DNA of 64,000 bases, from the NCBI RefSeq assembly GCF_021442385.1, contig NZ_MUZA01000017.1, positions 1 to 64,000 of the forward strand, given 5' to 3'. Shown in pieces: positions 51,790 to 64,000 of the stretch. The position numbers and the translations under genes were made by a program. The notes below the pieces were generated by a model that did not search any database, was not told the DNA's origin, and saw only the letters and a program-made list of their open reading frames with translations. The DNA is from Micromonospora sp. MH99. GTDB lineage: Bacteria > Actinomycetota > Actinomycetes > Mycobacteriales > Micromonosporaceae. The first letter of the stretch is position 1, and each line of letters begins with the position of its first letter.

Positions 51790-52260
51790 TTACCAGCGGT
51801 AGTGCGCGAAGGCCTTGTTGGACTCGGCCATCTTGTGCGTGTCCTCGCGCCGCTTGACGGCGGCACCGAGGCCGTTGCTCGCGTCCAGCAGCTCGTTCAT
51901 CAGCCGCTCGACCATGGTCTTCTCGCGACGGGCGCGGGAGTAGGTGACCAGCCAGCGCAGGCCCAGGGTGGTCGCCCGGGTGGGGCGGACCTCGACCGGA
52001 ACCTGGTAGGTGGCGCCACCGACACGACGGCTGCGCACCTCGAGGGTCGGCTTGACGTTGTCCATCGCCCGCTTGAGGGTGACGACCGGGTCGGTGCCGG
52101 ACTTCTCGCGGCAGCCCTCGAGGGCCGCGTACACGATCGACTCGGCGAGCTGACGCTTGCCGCGGAGCAGGATCTTGTTCACCAGCTGGGTGACCAGCGG
52201 CGAGTTGTACACCGGGTCAGCGACCAGTGGCCGCCGCGGAGCGGGTCCTTTACGCGGCAT
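51790..52260 (-). CDS. rpsG: 30S ribosomal protein S7
   Basis: 156 residues. The ATG at 52260 ([20 protein letters not shown]) starts one base after the rpsL stop; the longer in-frame ORF is unsupported. [60 protein letters not shown] and [15 protein letters not shown] match S7. It organises the 30S head and is the E. coli str-operon repressor. Confidence 0.98.
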   Translation of the reverse strand: MPRKGPAPRRPLVADPVYNSPLVTQLVNKILLRGKRQLAESIVYAALEGCREKSGTDPVVTLKRAMDNVKPTLEVRSRRVGGATYQVPVEVRPTRATTLGLRWLVTYSRARREKTMVERLMNELLDASNGLGAAVKRREDTHKMAESNKAFAHYRW

Positions 52261-52261
52261 G

Positions 52262-52636
52262 TCAGCTCTTCTCCTTCTTCGCGCCGTAACGGCTGCGCGC
52301 CTGCTTGCGGTTGCGGACACCCTGGGTGTCCAGCGAGCCGCGGACGATCTTGTAACGCACGCCGGGGAGGTCCTTCACCCGGCCGCCGCGAACGAGCACG
52401 ATCGAGTGCTCCTGCAGGTTGTGACCGACGCCCGGGATGTAGGCGGTCACCTCGATCTGGCTGCTGAGCTTCACACGAGCGACCTTGCGCAGCGCGGAGT
52501 TCGGCTTCTTCGGAGTGGTGGTGTACACGCGGGTGCACACGCCGCGCCGCTGGGGGGACCCCTTGAGCGCCGGGGTCTTGGTCTTGGTCGTCTTGGCCTG
52601 ACGGCCCTTTCGGACCAGCTGCTGGATGGTGGGCAC
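52262..52636 (-). CDS. rpsL: 30S ribosomal protein S12
   Basis: 124 residues, GTG at 52636. Conserved: [40 protein letters not shown] (with the lysine whose change gives streptomycin resistance retained), [20 protein letters not shown] and [15 protein letters not shown]. The sequence looks streptomycin-sensitive at the classical positions. It begins the str block rpsL-rpsG-fusA-tuf. Confidence 0.98.
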   Translation of the reverse strand: MPTIQQLVRKGRQAKTTKTKTPALKGSPQRRGVCTRVYTTTPKKPNSALRKVARVKLSSQIEVTAYIPGVGHNLQEHSIVLVRGGRVKDLPGVRYKIVRGSLDTQGVRNRKQARSRYGAKKEKS

Positions 52637-53114
52637 CGGGTTTCTCCGCTCCCTTCGGCCGCTGCACGCGGCCGCGCCGTCTGCTCGTTAGCCGGCCTGA
52701 TGACCGGCTCTCCTACATTCCGACCAGGGTCACCTTGCGGAGGCCCCGGCACCCGCGGTCGGGCGTGTCGCCTAACTCACGGTCCCGGTGCGGACGCTTT
52801 CGCAGGCGTACCGGGTTTCTGTCACCGGCACGCGGATCGCCCCGCCCCGGATCTCTGGCTTGTCGTGCCGCCGTCCGGAATCCGGATCCAGCGCACGCAC
52901 GAGTTGCCCGGGCACGCCCGGGCACAAGGGGAAAGAGTACCTACCACAGCCGCCCAGGTCAAAACGGAATGGGTCGGCGACTGTCTCACACTCGCCGGCC
53001 GGATCTCGTCCCGCCTCGTCGCCCGCGATGGGCACCTACGGACACAAGTGTACCGGCTTCCCCGCCGGACCACCCGTCGCCCCCGGGCAGGCACCGCAGA
53101 CTCGGTGCGCGGCC
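52637..53114 (-). other. rpsL leader and upstream region
   Basis: 478 bases between the DUF4190-like gene and rpsL. The promoter at 52934-52962 leaves a leader of roughly 290 bases before rpsL, with a small hairpin agccgg/ccggct at about 52690-52711. No other gene is visible. Confidence 0.5.
52934..52962 (-). promoter_or_regulatory. Promoter of the rpsL-rpsG-fusA transcript
   Basis: On the minus strand TTGACC (52957-52962) and TACTCT (52934-52939) are separated by exactly 17 bases. This is one of the best sigma-70-type promoters in the window. Confidence 0.8.
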
Positions 53115-54140
53115 TCACGTCAGGGTGATCAGCAACGCCAGACCCAGACCCAGCAGGCTGAGCAGCGCACCCGCCGCGCCGCAGCTGATGCCCGCCACCG
53201 CCAGCCCGCGCCCGGTGAACCGTACCGCCGACGGCGCGGCCGGCCGGCTGATCTGCCGCCGGCCCAGCAGACCGATGACGATCGCCGCCACCCCCGCCAG
53301 GACCCCCAGCACGGTGAAGGCGCCGGACGCCCAGACGCCCCCGTCGTTGCCGAAAGCCACCCCGAAACAGATCACCAGGAGCGAGACCAGGATCGACGCG
53401 ATACCCGCCACCAACGCCCCGGTCGCCAGTCCGGAGGTGACCGGCGGCACATCCAGGTGCACCACGCCGAACGGCGTCCCCGGCACCGCCTCCACCCGCT
53501 TCGGCGGCCGCCGCTGGTCGTCGCTGGGCGGAGGCACCGGTCGGGCGGGAGCCACACCCCACCCGGGCGACTGGCCCTGCGCCGGCTGACCCCAACCCCC
53601 GGGCGCACCAGGCGCCGACGGCGGCTGACCCCAGCCGGTCGGCGTACCGACCCCCGACGGCGGATGCCCCCAACCCCCGGGCGCACCAGGCCCGGACGGC
53701 TGATCCCACCCCGCCGGCGCACCAGGGCCCGACGGCTGCTGACCCCAGCCCGGCGGCGCGGCAGGCCCGGACGGCTGCTGACCCCAGCCCACCGGCGCGG
53801 CGTGCCCGGACGGCTGACTCCAGCCCGTCGGCGCACCAGGGACCGACGGTGGCTGACCCCATGCCTGCGGCAGCGGCGCCCCGGAAGCGGGATGGGGCTG
53901 GCCGTGCCCGGGTGGATAGACCCCGCCCCACTCGGCAGTGGGCGGACCCCACGCGGGCGCGGGCGGCGCACCCCAACCCGACGGCGGCGTACCCGTATCG
54001 GGAACGTCGGCGGGTGGGGCGGGCTGCCCGTCCTGATCGGGTTGCGCCCGGTCGTTCGGTGCGGAGGGGGCCGGGCTCGCGGCCGGCGCGTCAGGATGCC
54101 CCGCCGGCTCATCCGCCGGGGGCCGCGCCGGTTCCGTCAC
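53115..54140 (-). CDS. DUF4190-like membrane protein with Pro/Gly/Trp repeat N-terminus
   Basis: 341 residues, GTG at 54140 with aggagg upstream. Residues ~1-205 are disordered and Pro/Gly/Ala-rich, with imperfect 11-13 residue repeats built on GWGQQPSGPxAP. Three hydrophobic segments follow near 240-262 (ALVAGIASILVSLLVICFG), 272-292 (GAFTVLGVLAGVAAIVIGLL) and 313-338 (LAVAGISCGAAGALLSLLGL). The alternation of Gly-rich helices with a cytoplasmic GRRQISRP loop resembles DUF4190. Function unknown. It lies between rpoC and the str block and probably shares a transcript with neither. Confidence 0.8.
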   Translation of the reverse strand: MTEPARPPADEPAGHPDAPAASPAPSAPNDRAQPDQDGQPAPPADVPDTGTPPSGWGAPPAPAWGPPTAEWGGVYPPGHGQPHPASGAPLPQAWGQPPSVPGAPTGWSQPSGHAAPVGWGQQPSGPAAPPGWGQQPSGPGAPAGWDQPSGPGAPGGWGHPPSGVGTPTGWGQPPSAPGAPGGWGQPAQGQSPGWGVAPARPVPPPSDDQRRPPKRVEAVPGTPFGVVHLDVPPVTSGLATGALVAGIASILVSLLVICFGVAFGNDGGVWASGAFTVLGVLAGVAAIVIGLLGRRQISRPAAPSAVRFTGRGLAVAGISCGAAGALLSLLGLGLALLITLT

Positions 54141-54243
54141 GAGGTCCTCCTGTCGACAGGGCCGCCAATCGCCGCGCGGCGGACACCGGCCAGGCTACCG
54201 CCGCAAGCGGCGCCGTTCGCGCTGGGCGTGGCCGGTGGAACGG

Positions 54244-54612
54244 TCAGTCCATGTTCGCCGGGTAGTCGTGGCCCAACGGCGTGCCAGCCACCCGAACCAC
54301 CCCGATCACCACGGCGACGACCACGCTCACCGCGACCAGCACGAGGCCGGTCCAGGCCAACCGCTCCCCCCGCCGCAGCCAGACGCCGCCGGTCAGGAAA
54401 CCCCCTGAGGCGTACGCCTCCCGGCGGGCCTGGCGGGCCAGTTGCAGCGCGATCGTCGCCGGCACCACCCCGCCGATGAACAGCCCGGTCAGCATGCCCA
54501 GCAGCCCCAGCGCGAACACCGCGCGCGCCTTCGTGGCACGGGCCGGGTCCGGATCCAGCGGGTGGCGCAGGCCCTGGGACGCGACGGACACCTGTCCGGG
54601 TGCGGTCGTCAT
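54244..54612 (-). CDS. Small two-pass membrane protein
   Basis: 122 residues, ATG at 54612. Two hydrophobic segments are near residues 32-54 (VFALGLLGMLTGLFIGGVVP) and 86-110 (WTGLVLVAVSVVVAVVIGVV). They are joined by a loop with RQARREAYASGGFL, and the C-terminus ends GTPLGHDYPANMD. No family is recognised; the layout is like the C-terminal part of the neighbouring DUF4190-like protein, so the two may work together. It lies after the rpoC terminator. Confidence 0.7.
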   Translation of the reverse strand: MTTAPGQVSVASQGLRHPLDPDPARATKARAVFALGLLGMLTGLFIGGVVPATIALQLARQARREAYASGGFLTGGVWLRRGERLAWTGLVLVAVSVVVAVVIGVVRVAGTPLGHDYPANMD

Positions 54613-54658
54613 GCCTCCATCATGCCCAACCCGGTCGACGGGCGGGTCGGTCCGGACA

Positions 54659-54694
54659 CGACGAGGCCCCCGGCAGGTGCCGGGGGCCTCGTCG
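54659..54694. terminator. Terminator after rpoC
   Basis: Palindrome of 17-base arms cgacgaggcccccggca / tgccgggggcctcgtcg (effectively 16 pairs with a four-base loop) begins about ten bases after the rpoC stop. It is very stable but lacks a T-run. Confidence 0.8.
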
Positions 54695-54705
54695 GTGTTC
54701 AGTGC

Positions 54706-58593
<3,888 letters not shown>

Positions 58594-58636
58594 TCTGTCC
58601 CCTATGTCGTCGTCTGTACTGCTAATTCTCGGGTGG

Positions 58637-58666
58637 GGTCGGGGGCCGGCGAGCCGGCCCCCGACC
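58637..58666 (-). other. Intercistronic hairpin rpoB|rpoC
   Basis: Palindromic 14-base arms ggtcgggggccggc / gccggcccccgacc (58637-58650 with 58653-58666; 13 pairs with a cgag loop) fill most of the 80-base gap between rpoB and rpoC. It is not followed by a T-run. Confidence 0.7.
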
Positions 58667-58673
58667 GCTCACC

Positions 58674-61600
58674 TCAGACCTCTTCGACCGAGCTCGGCTC
58701 GCGCCGGGACAGGTCGATGCCCAGCTCCTCGGCGGCCCGGAACACCTCGTCGTCGGTCTCACGCATTTCCAGGGCCACACCGTCGCTGGAGAGCACCTCA
58801 ACGTTGAGGCACAGCGACTGCAGCTCCTTGAGCAGCACCTTGAACGACTCCGGGATGCCCGGCTCCGGGATGTTCTCGCCCTTGACGATTGCCTCGTAGA
58901 CCTTCACGCGGCCGAGCACGTCGTCGGACTTGATCGTGAGCAGCTCCTGCAGGGCGTAGGCAGCGCCGTACGCCTGCATCGCCCAGCACTCCATCTCACC
59001 GAAGCGCTGACCACCGAACTGCGCCTTACCACCCAGCGGCTGCTGCGTGATCATCGAGTACGGTCCGGTCGAACGAGCGTGGATCTTGTCGTCGACCAGG
59101 TGGTTGAGCTTCAGGATGTAGACGTAGCCGACCGCGATCGGGTCGGGCAGCGGCTCGCCGGAACGACCGTCGAACAGCTGCGCCTTGCCGGTACGCCCGA
59201 TCAGCTGCTTGCCGTCCCGGTTGGGCAGGGTCGACTCGAGCAGACCGGAGATCTCCTCCTCGCGGGCACCGTCGAAGACCGGGGTGGCCACGTTGGTGTC
59301 ACCCTCGGACTCGTGCGCGTCGATCGAGCGGAGCTGACGCTTCCATTCGGCGTCGTCACCCTCGACCTTCCACCCGGTCTTGGCGACCCAACCGAGGTGG
59401 GTCTCCAGCACCTGGCCGATGTTCATCCGGCTCGGCACGCCGAGCGGGTTGAGCACGATGTCGACCGGGGTGCCGTCCTCAAGGAACGGCATGTCCTCGA
59501 TCGGCAGGATCTTCGAGATGACACCCTTGTTGCCGTGCCGGCCGGCGAGCTTGTCGCCGTCCTGGATCTTGCGCTTCTGGGCGACGTAGACCCGGACCAG
59601 CTCGTTGACACCCGGCGGCAACTCGTCGCCGTCCTCGCGGGAGAACGTGCGCACACCGATGACCGTGCCGGTCTCGCCGTGCGGCACCTTCAGCGAGGTG
59701 TCCCGAACCTCACGCGCCTTCTCACCGAAGATCGCGCGGAGCAGCCGCTCCTCCGGGGTCAGCTCGGTCTCGCCCTTGGGCGTGACCTTGCCGACCAGGA
59801 TGTCGCCGGGGACGACCTCGGCGCCGATCCGGATGATGCCGCGCTCGTCGAGGTCAGCGAGCATTTCCTCGCTGACGTTCGGGATGTCGCGGGTGATCTC
59901 CTCCGGACCGAGCTTGGTGTCCCGGGCGTCGACCTCGTGCTCCTCGATGTGGATCGAGGTGAGCACGTCCTGCTGCACGAGGCGCTGCGACAGGATGATC
60001 GCGTCCTCGTAGTTGTGGCCCTCCCAGCACATGAACGCCACCAGCAGGTTGCGTCCGAGCGCCATCTCGCCCTCGTCGGTGCACGGACCGTCGGCAATGA
60101 CCTGACCGGCCTCGACGCGGTCGCCCTCGAAGACCACCGGCTTCTGGTTGACGCAGGAGCCGGCGTTGGAGCGGCGGAACTTGTGCAGCAGGTACGTCCG
60201 GCGGTGGCCGTCATCCTGGTGGATGGTGACGTAGTCGGCGCAGAGATCCTCGATCACACCGCCGACCTCGGCGACAACCACGTCGCCGGCGTCGACAGCG
60301 GCCCGGTACTCCATGCCCGTACCCACGAGCGGCGCCTCGGCCTTGACCAGCGGCACCGCCTGGCGCTGCATGTTCGCGCCCATCAGTGCCCGGTTGGCGT
60401 CGTCGTGCTCGAGGAACGGGATCATGGCGGTCGCGACCGAGGTCATCTGCCGGGGCGAGACGTCCATGTAGTCGACGGCACCGGGGACGACGTCCTCGGT
60501 CTCGCCGCCCTTACGACGGCAGAGCACCCGCTCCTCGGCGAACGTGCCGTCCGCCTTCAGACGCGCGTTGGCCTGGGCCTTGACGAACCGGTCCTCCTCG
60601 TCCGCGGTCAGGTAGTCGATCTGGTCGGTGACCCGACCCTCGACGACCTTCCGGTACGGCGTCTCGATGAAGCCGAACGGGTTGACCCGGGCGAAGGTGG
60701 ACAGCGCGCCGATCAGGCCGATGTTCGGGCCTTCCGGCGTCTCGATCGGGCACATCCGGCCGTAGTGGGACGGGTGCACGTCGCGGACCTCGAAGCCGGC
60801 CCGCTCCCGGGACAGACCACCCGGGCCGAGCGCGCTCAGCCGACGCCGGTGGGTCAGGCCCGCCAGCGGGTTGGTCTGGTCCATGAACTGGGACAGCTGC
60901 GACGTACCGAAGAACTCCTTGATCGCCGCCACCACCGGGCGGATGTTGATCAGGGTCTGCGGGGTGATCGCCTCGACGTCCTGCGTGGTCATCCGCTCGC
61001 GGACGACCCGCTCCATGCGGGAGAGGCCGACCCGAACCTGGTTCTGGATCAGCTCACCCACGGTGCGCAGACGACGGTTGCCGAAGTGGTCGATGTCGTC
61101 GGCCTCGTAGCCGTCCTCACCGGCGTGCAGCCGGCACAGGTACTCCACGGTGGCGACGATGTCGTCCTCGGTCAGCGTGCCGGTGGTGATCGGCACGTCG
61201 ACTTCGAGCTTCTTGTTGAACTTGTAGCGCCCGACCTTGGCGACGTCGTACCTCTTCGGGTTGAAGAAGAGGTTGTCGAGCAGGGTCTGGGCGTTCTCGC
61301 GCGTCGGCGGCTCGCCAGGGCGCAGCTTGCGGTAGATGTCGAGCAGGGCCTCGTCGGCGCCGGCGATGTGGTCCTTCTCGAGCGTGGTCATCATCAGCTC
61401 GGACCAGCCGAACCGCTCACGGATCCGCTCGGCCGACCATCCGATGGCCTTGAGCAGGACCGTGACGGCCTGCCGACGCTTGCGGTCGATGCGAACGCCG
61501 ACCGTGTCGCGCTTGTCGATGTCGAACTCCAGCCAGGCACCCCGACTCGGGATGACCTTGACGCTGGAGAGGTCGCGGTCGGAGGTCTTGTCCGGCTGCT

Positions 61601-62105
61601 TGTCGAAGTACACGCCCGGGGACCGGACGAGCTGGCTGACCACGACGCGCTCGGTGCCGTTGATGACGAAGGTGCCCTTGGGCGTCATCATCGGGAAGTC
61701 ACCCATGAACACCGTCTGGCTCTTGATCTCGCCAGTGGTGTTGTTGGTGAACTCCGCGGTCACGAAGAGCGGAGCGCAGTAGGTCAGGTCCTTCTCCTTG
61801 CACTCCTCGATCGAGGCCTTGACCTCGTCGAAGCGCGGCGCCGAGAAGGAAAGTGACATGGTGCCGGAGAAGTCCTCAATGGGACTGATCTCTTCAAGGA
61901 TCTCCGCGAGACCCGAGCGTGCGTGCGGGTCGTCCGCCGACCGGCCCTGCCAAGCCTCGTTGCCGACGAGCCAGTCGAAGGACTCGTTCTGGATGGCAAG
62001 GAGGTTGGGGACCTCGAGGTGTTCGGTGATCCTGCCGAATGAAACTCGGCGGGGAGCGAATGCGCTCGACGTACGACTGGTCTTCGCAGGGCGGGAAGCT
62101 GCCAA
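58674..62105 (-). CDS. rpoB: DNA-directed RNA polymerase beta subunit
   Basis: 1143 residues. The TTG at 62105 is chosen because ggaagga lies six bases upstream and relatives start at this [10 protein letters not shown] segment. The frame is open for another 144 codons, but these include the promoter. Conserved: [20 protein letters not shown], the rifampicin region [20 protein letters not shown] with [12 protein letters not shown], and the C-terminal [20 protein letters not shown]. The classical resistance positions Asp, His and Ser carry the sensitive residues. RpoB and RpoC form the catalytic core. Confidence 0.98.
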   Translation of the reverse strand: MAASRPAKTSRTSSAFAPRRVSFGRITEHLEVPNLLAIQNESFDWLVGNEAWQGRSADDPHARSGLAEILEEISPIEDFSGTMSLSFSAPRFDEVKASIEECKEKDLTYCAPLFVTAEFTNNTTGEIKSQTVFMGDFPMMTPKGTFVINGTERVVVSQLVRSPGVYFDKQPDKTSDRDLSSVKVIPSRGAWLEFDIDKRDTVGVRIDRKRRQAVTVLLKAIGWSAERIRERFGWSELMMTTLEKDHIAGADEALLDIYRKLRPGEPPTRENAQTLLDNLFFNPKRYDVAKVGRYKFNKKLEVDVPITTGTLTEDDIVATVEYLCRLHAGEDGYEADDIDHFGNRRLRTVGELIQNQVRVGLSRMERVVRERMTTQDVEAITPQTLINIRPVVAAIKEFFGTSQLSQFMDQTNPLAGLTHRRRLSALGPGGLSRERAGFEVRDVHPSHYGRMCPIETPEGPNIGLIGALSTFARVNPFGFIETPYRKVVEGRVTDQIDYLTADEEDRFVKAQANARLKADGTFAEERVLCRRKGGETEDVVPGAVDYMDVSPRQMTSVATAMIPFLEHDDANRALMGANMQRQAVPLVKAEAPLVGTGMEYRAAVDAGDVVVAEVGGVIEDLCADYVTIHQDDGHRRTYLLHKFRRSNAGSCVNQKPVVFEGDRVEAGQVIADGPCTDEGEMALGRNLLVAFMCWEGHNYEDAIILSQRLVQQDVLTSIHIEEHEVDARDTKLGPEEITRDIPNVSEEMLADLDERGIIRIGAEVVPGDILVGKVTPKGETELTPEERLLRAIFGEKAREVRDTSLKVPHGETGTVIGVRTFSREDGDELPPGVNELVRVYVAQKRKIQDGDKLAGRHGNKGVISKILPIEDMPFLEDGTPVDIVLNPLGVPSRMNIGQVLETHLGWVAKTGWKVEGDDAEWKRQLRSIDAHESEGDTNVATPVFDGAREEEISGLLESTLPNRDGKQLIGRTGKAQLFDGRSGEPLPDPIAVGYVYILKLNHLVDDKIHARSTGPYSMITQQPLGGKAQFGGQRFGEMECWAMQAYGAAYALQELLTIKSDDVLGRVKVYEAIVKGENIPEPGIPESFKVLLKELQSLCLNVEVLSSDGVALEMRETDDEVFRAAEELGIDLSRREPSSVEEV

Positions 62106-62678
62106 GATGCGTCCTTCCGAGGACCGGTGCTGCAGAACGGCTGGTACGCGTGCACTCCAATGACCCCACCAGAAATATCCGTAAACGGACATTTCCGAGC
62201 AGGGGTCAAGTCGGAAGGCAGCGCAAACTAGCAGTGTAGCCGAGAGGCTAACCGCTGTCCAGCCCACCCCGCAGGTCGTTCGCGGAACGCGCCTCGGCCC
62301 CCGTAAACCGGGGTCTGCCGGGCCGCTCAGAACGCAACGTCCCCACTGGGCCGCTCGGGTTGCCGCGGCCGTTGGTGCCGCCGCTGTCATTACCCACGTC
62401 GTGGCCGTCGCAAGCGCGGTGTCTTGCTGGTGTTCAGCGTGCCTGGCAGCCCGGGGCCGCGTCAAGGGCCGGTATCCGGGTCGTCGGTTCTTTCCCACCT
62501 GGGGGCGACCGGATCGGCTCGTCCGGTGGTCGCACATCGACCATCGACGCCCAGCTCAGGACGGTTGTCGCCCGATCCACGAAACACGGCGGGCAGCGAT
62601 CCGTGTCGGATCACCGCCCGCCGCGACGCGATCGTGTCCCGGCTCACTGAGCCGGGCACGCGCAGGTGGAACGTCAGG
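62106..62678 (-). other. rplL-rpoB intergenic region
   Basis: 573 bases. Nearest rplL are two hairpins that probably attenuate the rplJ-rplL transcript: cccggctca/tgagccggg (62638-62656) and cggcgggc/gcccgccg with an inner gatccg/cggatc (about 62589-62625). Then comes a stretch with no structure I can assign, then the rpoB promoter at 62233-62261. A TTGACC further downstream (62204-62209) lacks a good -10. No gene is seen. Confidence 0.55.
62233..62261 (-). promoter_or_regulatory. Promoter of rpoB-rpoC
   Basis: On the minus strand TGGACA (62256-62261) and TACACT (62233-62238) are separated by exactly 17 bases, about 130 bases upstream of the rpoB start. Confidence 0.75.
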
Positions 62679-63062
62679 TCACTTGAGGGTGACCTTGGCG
62701 CCCTCACCCTCGAGCTTCGCCTTCGCCTTCTCGGCGGTCTCCTTGTTGACCTTCTCCAGGATGGCCTTCGGCGCGGACTCGACCGCGTCCTTGGCCTCCT
62801 TGAGGCCCAGGCCGGTCAGCTCACGCACGACCTTGATGACCTGGATCTTCTTGCCACCGTCAGCCTCGAGGACGACGTCGAACTCGTCCTTCTCCGGCTC
62901 GGCCTCGGCGGCGGCCGGAGCGCCACCGGCGGCGGCAACCGCGACCGGAGCCGCGGCGGTGACCTCGAAGGTGTCCTCGAACTGCTTCACGAACTCGGAG
63001 AGCTCGATCAGCGTCATCTCCTTGAACGCGTCGAGCAGCTCGTCGGTGCTGAGCTTCGCCAT
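62679..63062 (-). CDS. rplL: 50S ribosomal protein L7/L12
   Basis: 127 residues. The ATG at 63062 ([20 protein letters not shown]) is the family start. The N-terminal dimerisation domain is followed by an Ala/Pro/Gly hinge (about 38-55) and the C-terminal factor-binding domain with [20 protein letters not shown] and [17 protein letters not shown]. Four to six copies form the stalk with L10. It lies 52 bases after rplJ. Confidence 0.98.
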   Translation of the reverse strand: MAKLSTDELLDAFKEMTLIELSEFVKQFEDTFEVTAAAPVAVAAAGGAPAAAEAEPEKDEFDVVLEADGGKKIQVIKVVRELTGLGLKEAKDAVESAPKAILEKVNKETAEKAKAKLEGEGAKVTLK

Positions 63063-63114
63063 ATCTGGCGTCCTTTCTAAAGGTTGTCTAAGAACGTGGG
63101 TGCGCCGCGCGGCC

Positions 63115-63663
63115 TCAGGCCGCCTCGGCGCCCTCCTGCTCGCGCTTCTTGTCCGCCAGGGCGGCCGCCGCACGGGCGGCCTTGGAGAGCGGAGCCTGGA
63201 ACAGGGCCGCGGCCTTGCTCAGGTTGCCCTTCATCGCGCCGGCCAGCTTGGCCAGCAGCACCTCGCGGGACTCCAGGTCGGCGAGCTTCGTGACCTCGGC
63301 CGCGGAAATGGCCCTGCCCTCGAAGACACCGCCCTTGATGACGAGCTTCGGGTTGGCCTTCGCGAAGTCGCGAAGCCCCTTCGCCGCCTCGACGACGTCG
63401 CCCGAAACGAAAGTCAGCGCGGTAGGACCGGTGAACAGCTCGTCGAGGCCGTTGATACCCGCGTCCGTCGCGGCACGCTTCGCCAGCGTGTTCTTCGCGA
63501 CCGTGTAGCTGGTCTCGGCGCCGAGCGAGCGCCGCAGCTGGGTGAGCTGGGAAACCGTCAGACCGCGGTACTCGGTCAGCACGGTGGCGCCCGCATTGCG
63601 GAAGCTCTCGGTCAGCTCAGCGACGGCCGTGGCCTTGTCGGCCCGGATCGGCTTGTCCGCCAT
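63115..63663 (-). CDS. rplJ: 50S ribosomal protein L10
   Basis: 182 residues, ATG at 63663 after gaggaggga. [50 protein letters not shown] and [19 protein letters not shown] identify L10; the C-terminal helix binding L7/L12 dimers ends in an Ala/Lys/Glu-rich tail. It anchors the stalk to 23S rRNA. The preceding leader suggests autoregulation by L10-L12. Confidence 0.97.
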   Translation of the reverse strand: MADKPIRADKATAVAELTESFRNAGATVLTEYRGLTVSQLTQLRRSLGAETSYTVAKNTLAKRAATDAGINGLDELFTGPTALTFVSGDVVEAAKGLRDFAKANPKLVIKGGVFEGRAISAAEVTKLADLESREVLLAKLAGAMKGNLSKAAALFQAPLSKAARAAAALADKKREQEGAEAA

Positions 63664-63934
63664 GTCCCTCCTCTCTCGTTACTCGAGGCTGGTCCCCGAA
63701 ACGGCCGAAGCCGGAGCGGGGGCGGAGGCAGCACGACAACGAAAAGCCCCGGCGCAGGGCGCACGGGGCGAGGGCCGGCGGATCGTCACGGTCGGCGGAC
63801 CATGCTCACTGCCGAGTTACGCTTGCCGCCCTACGCGGGTCGCCCGTTGTCGCGGGACCTTCGACCGTGCCGGAGCACGGTGACCAGCGGTCTCTGGGTG
63901 GTTCCTCATCCATGGAAACACGGATGACTGTTGA
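63664..63934 (-). promoter_or_regulatory. rplJ leader with attenuator-like hairpin
   Basis: About 260 untranslated bases precede rplJ. On the minus strand gccccg...cggggc is followed by TTTTCGTT (around 63742-63768), the only hairpin-plus-T-run in the ribosomal part of the window. L10 leaders of other bacteria bind L10(L12)4 and often control such an attenuator. The fold itself could not be checked here. Confidence 0.6.
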
Positions 63935-63963
63935 AGAGTACGCGCCCCCACTACGAGCGCCAA
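63935..63963 (-). promoter_or_regulatory. Promoter of rplJ-rplL
   Basis: On the minus strand TTGGCG (63958-63963) and TACTCT (63935-63940) are separated by exactly 17 bases. The -10 hexamer is identical to that of the rpsL promoter. Confidence 0.75.
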
Positions 63964-64000
63964 ATCGCCCCCGGTGAGCCCGCTCACACCGACCGTGGCT

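Noticed and set aside
59079..61856. 925-codon open frame on the plus strand
   Set aside because: It is antisense to rpoB; no credible domain or start.
62204..62209. TTGACC as a second rpoB promoter
   Set aside because: No acceptable -10 lies 16-19 bases downstream; the upstream pair at 62233-62261 is much better.
62106..62537. 144-residue N-terminal extension of RpoB
   Set aside because: It would be translated from across the rpoB promoter and does not match the family start.

Overview
The window is very G+C-rich and has the gene content of a high-GC Gram-positive bacterium, most likely a Micromonosporaceae actinomycete (Micromonospora or Salinispora type). The support is a NIT-domain sensor kinase, GTG/TTG starts, a zinc-type S14, an F420-type LLM oxidoreductase, DUF1707 and DUF4190-like proteins, and actinobacterial-style C-terminal tails on ribosomal proteins. 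The genus is an inference; no rRNA gene is present to settle it.

Left part (1-11.7 kb), accessory metabolism and surface functions. A partial NIT-domain histidine kinase (minus) diverges from a branched-chain-type lipoprotein solute-binding protein. Next comes a divergent transport module: a NMT1/SsuA-type binding lipoprotein and permease on the minus strand face an ATPase, an LLM oxidoreductase and a small cupin on the plus strand, the last three joined by 4-base overlaps. A 1070-residue protein with about eight membrane segments and a long low-complexity tail follows.

Thiamine block (11.8-17.8 kb). One minus-strand operon reads: promoter, TPP riboswitch, thiE, thiO, thiS, thiG, a second ThiE/TenI-like gene, thiD, thiC. 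All junctions but the last overlap, so the genes for both the thiazole and the pyrimidine branches appear translationally coupled under TPP feedback.

Middle (18-29 kb). A giant secreted ThuA/glucose-sorbosone dehydrogenase/PKD/CBM6 protein is followed by a small membrane-anchored exported protein, an aldo/keto reductase, an ABC-F ATPase, a methyltransferase and a single-pass membrane protein.

Right part (29-64 kb), the ribosomal and RNA polymerase supercluster, all on the minus strand and read right to left: rplJ-rplL, rpoB-rpoC, two membrane-protein genes, rpsL-rpsG-fusA-tuf, the S10 block (rpsJ to rpsQ), the spc block (rplN to rplO), secY-adk-map, a DUF1707 gene, infA-rpmJ-rpsM-rpsK-rpsD-rpoA-rplQ, truA. 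Convincing sigma-70-type promoters can be read before rplJ, rpoB, rpsL and rpsJ. Perfect or near-perfect GC hairpins sit at many junctions between blocks.

The least ordinary features are: (i) a two-copy stem-loop repeat with an identical 24-base loop and divergent but still paired arms, one copy of which is translated as the C-terminal tail of the ThiE/TenI-like protein; (ii) the divergent transporter/LLM/cupin module, which has no visible TPP riboswitch; (iii) paired ThiE paralogues with complementary motif losses; (iv) two large low-complexity or multi-domain surface proteins; and (v) the recurrent intercistronic hairpins of the ribosomal supercluster.
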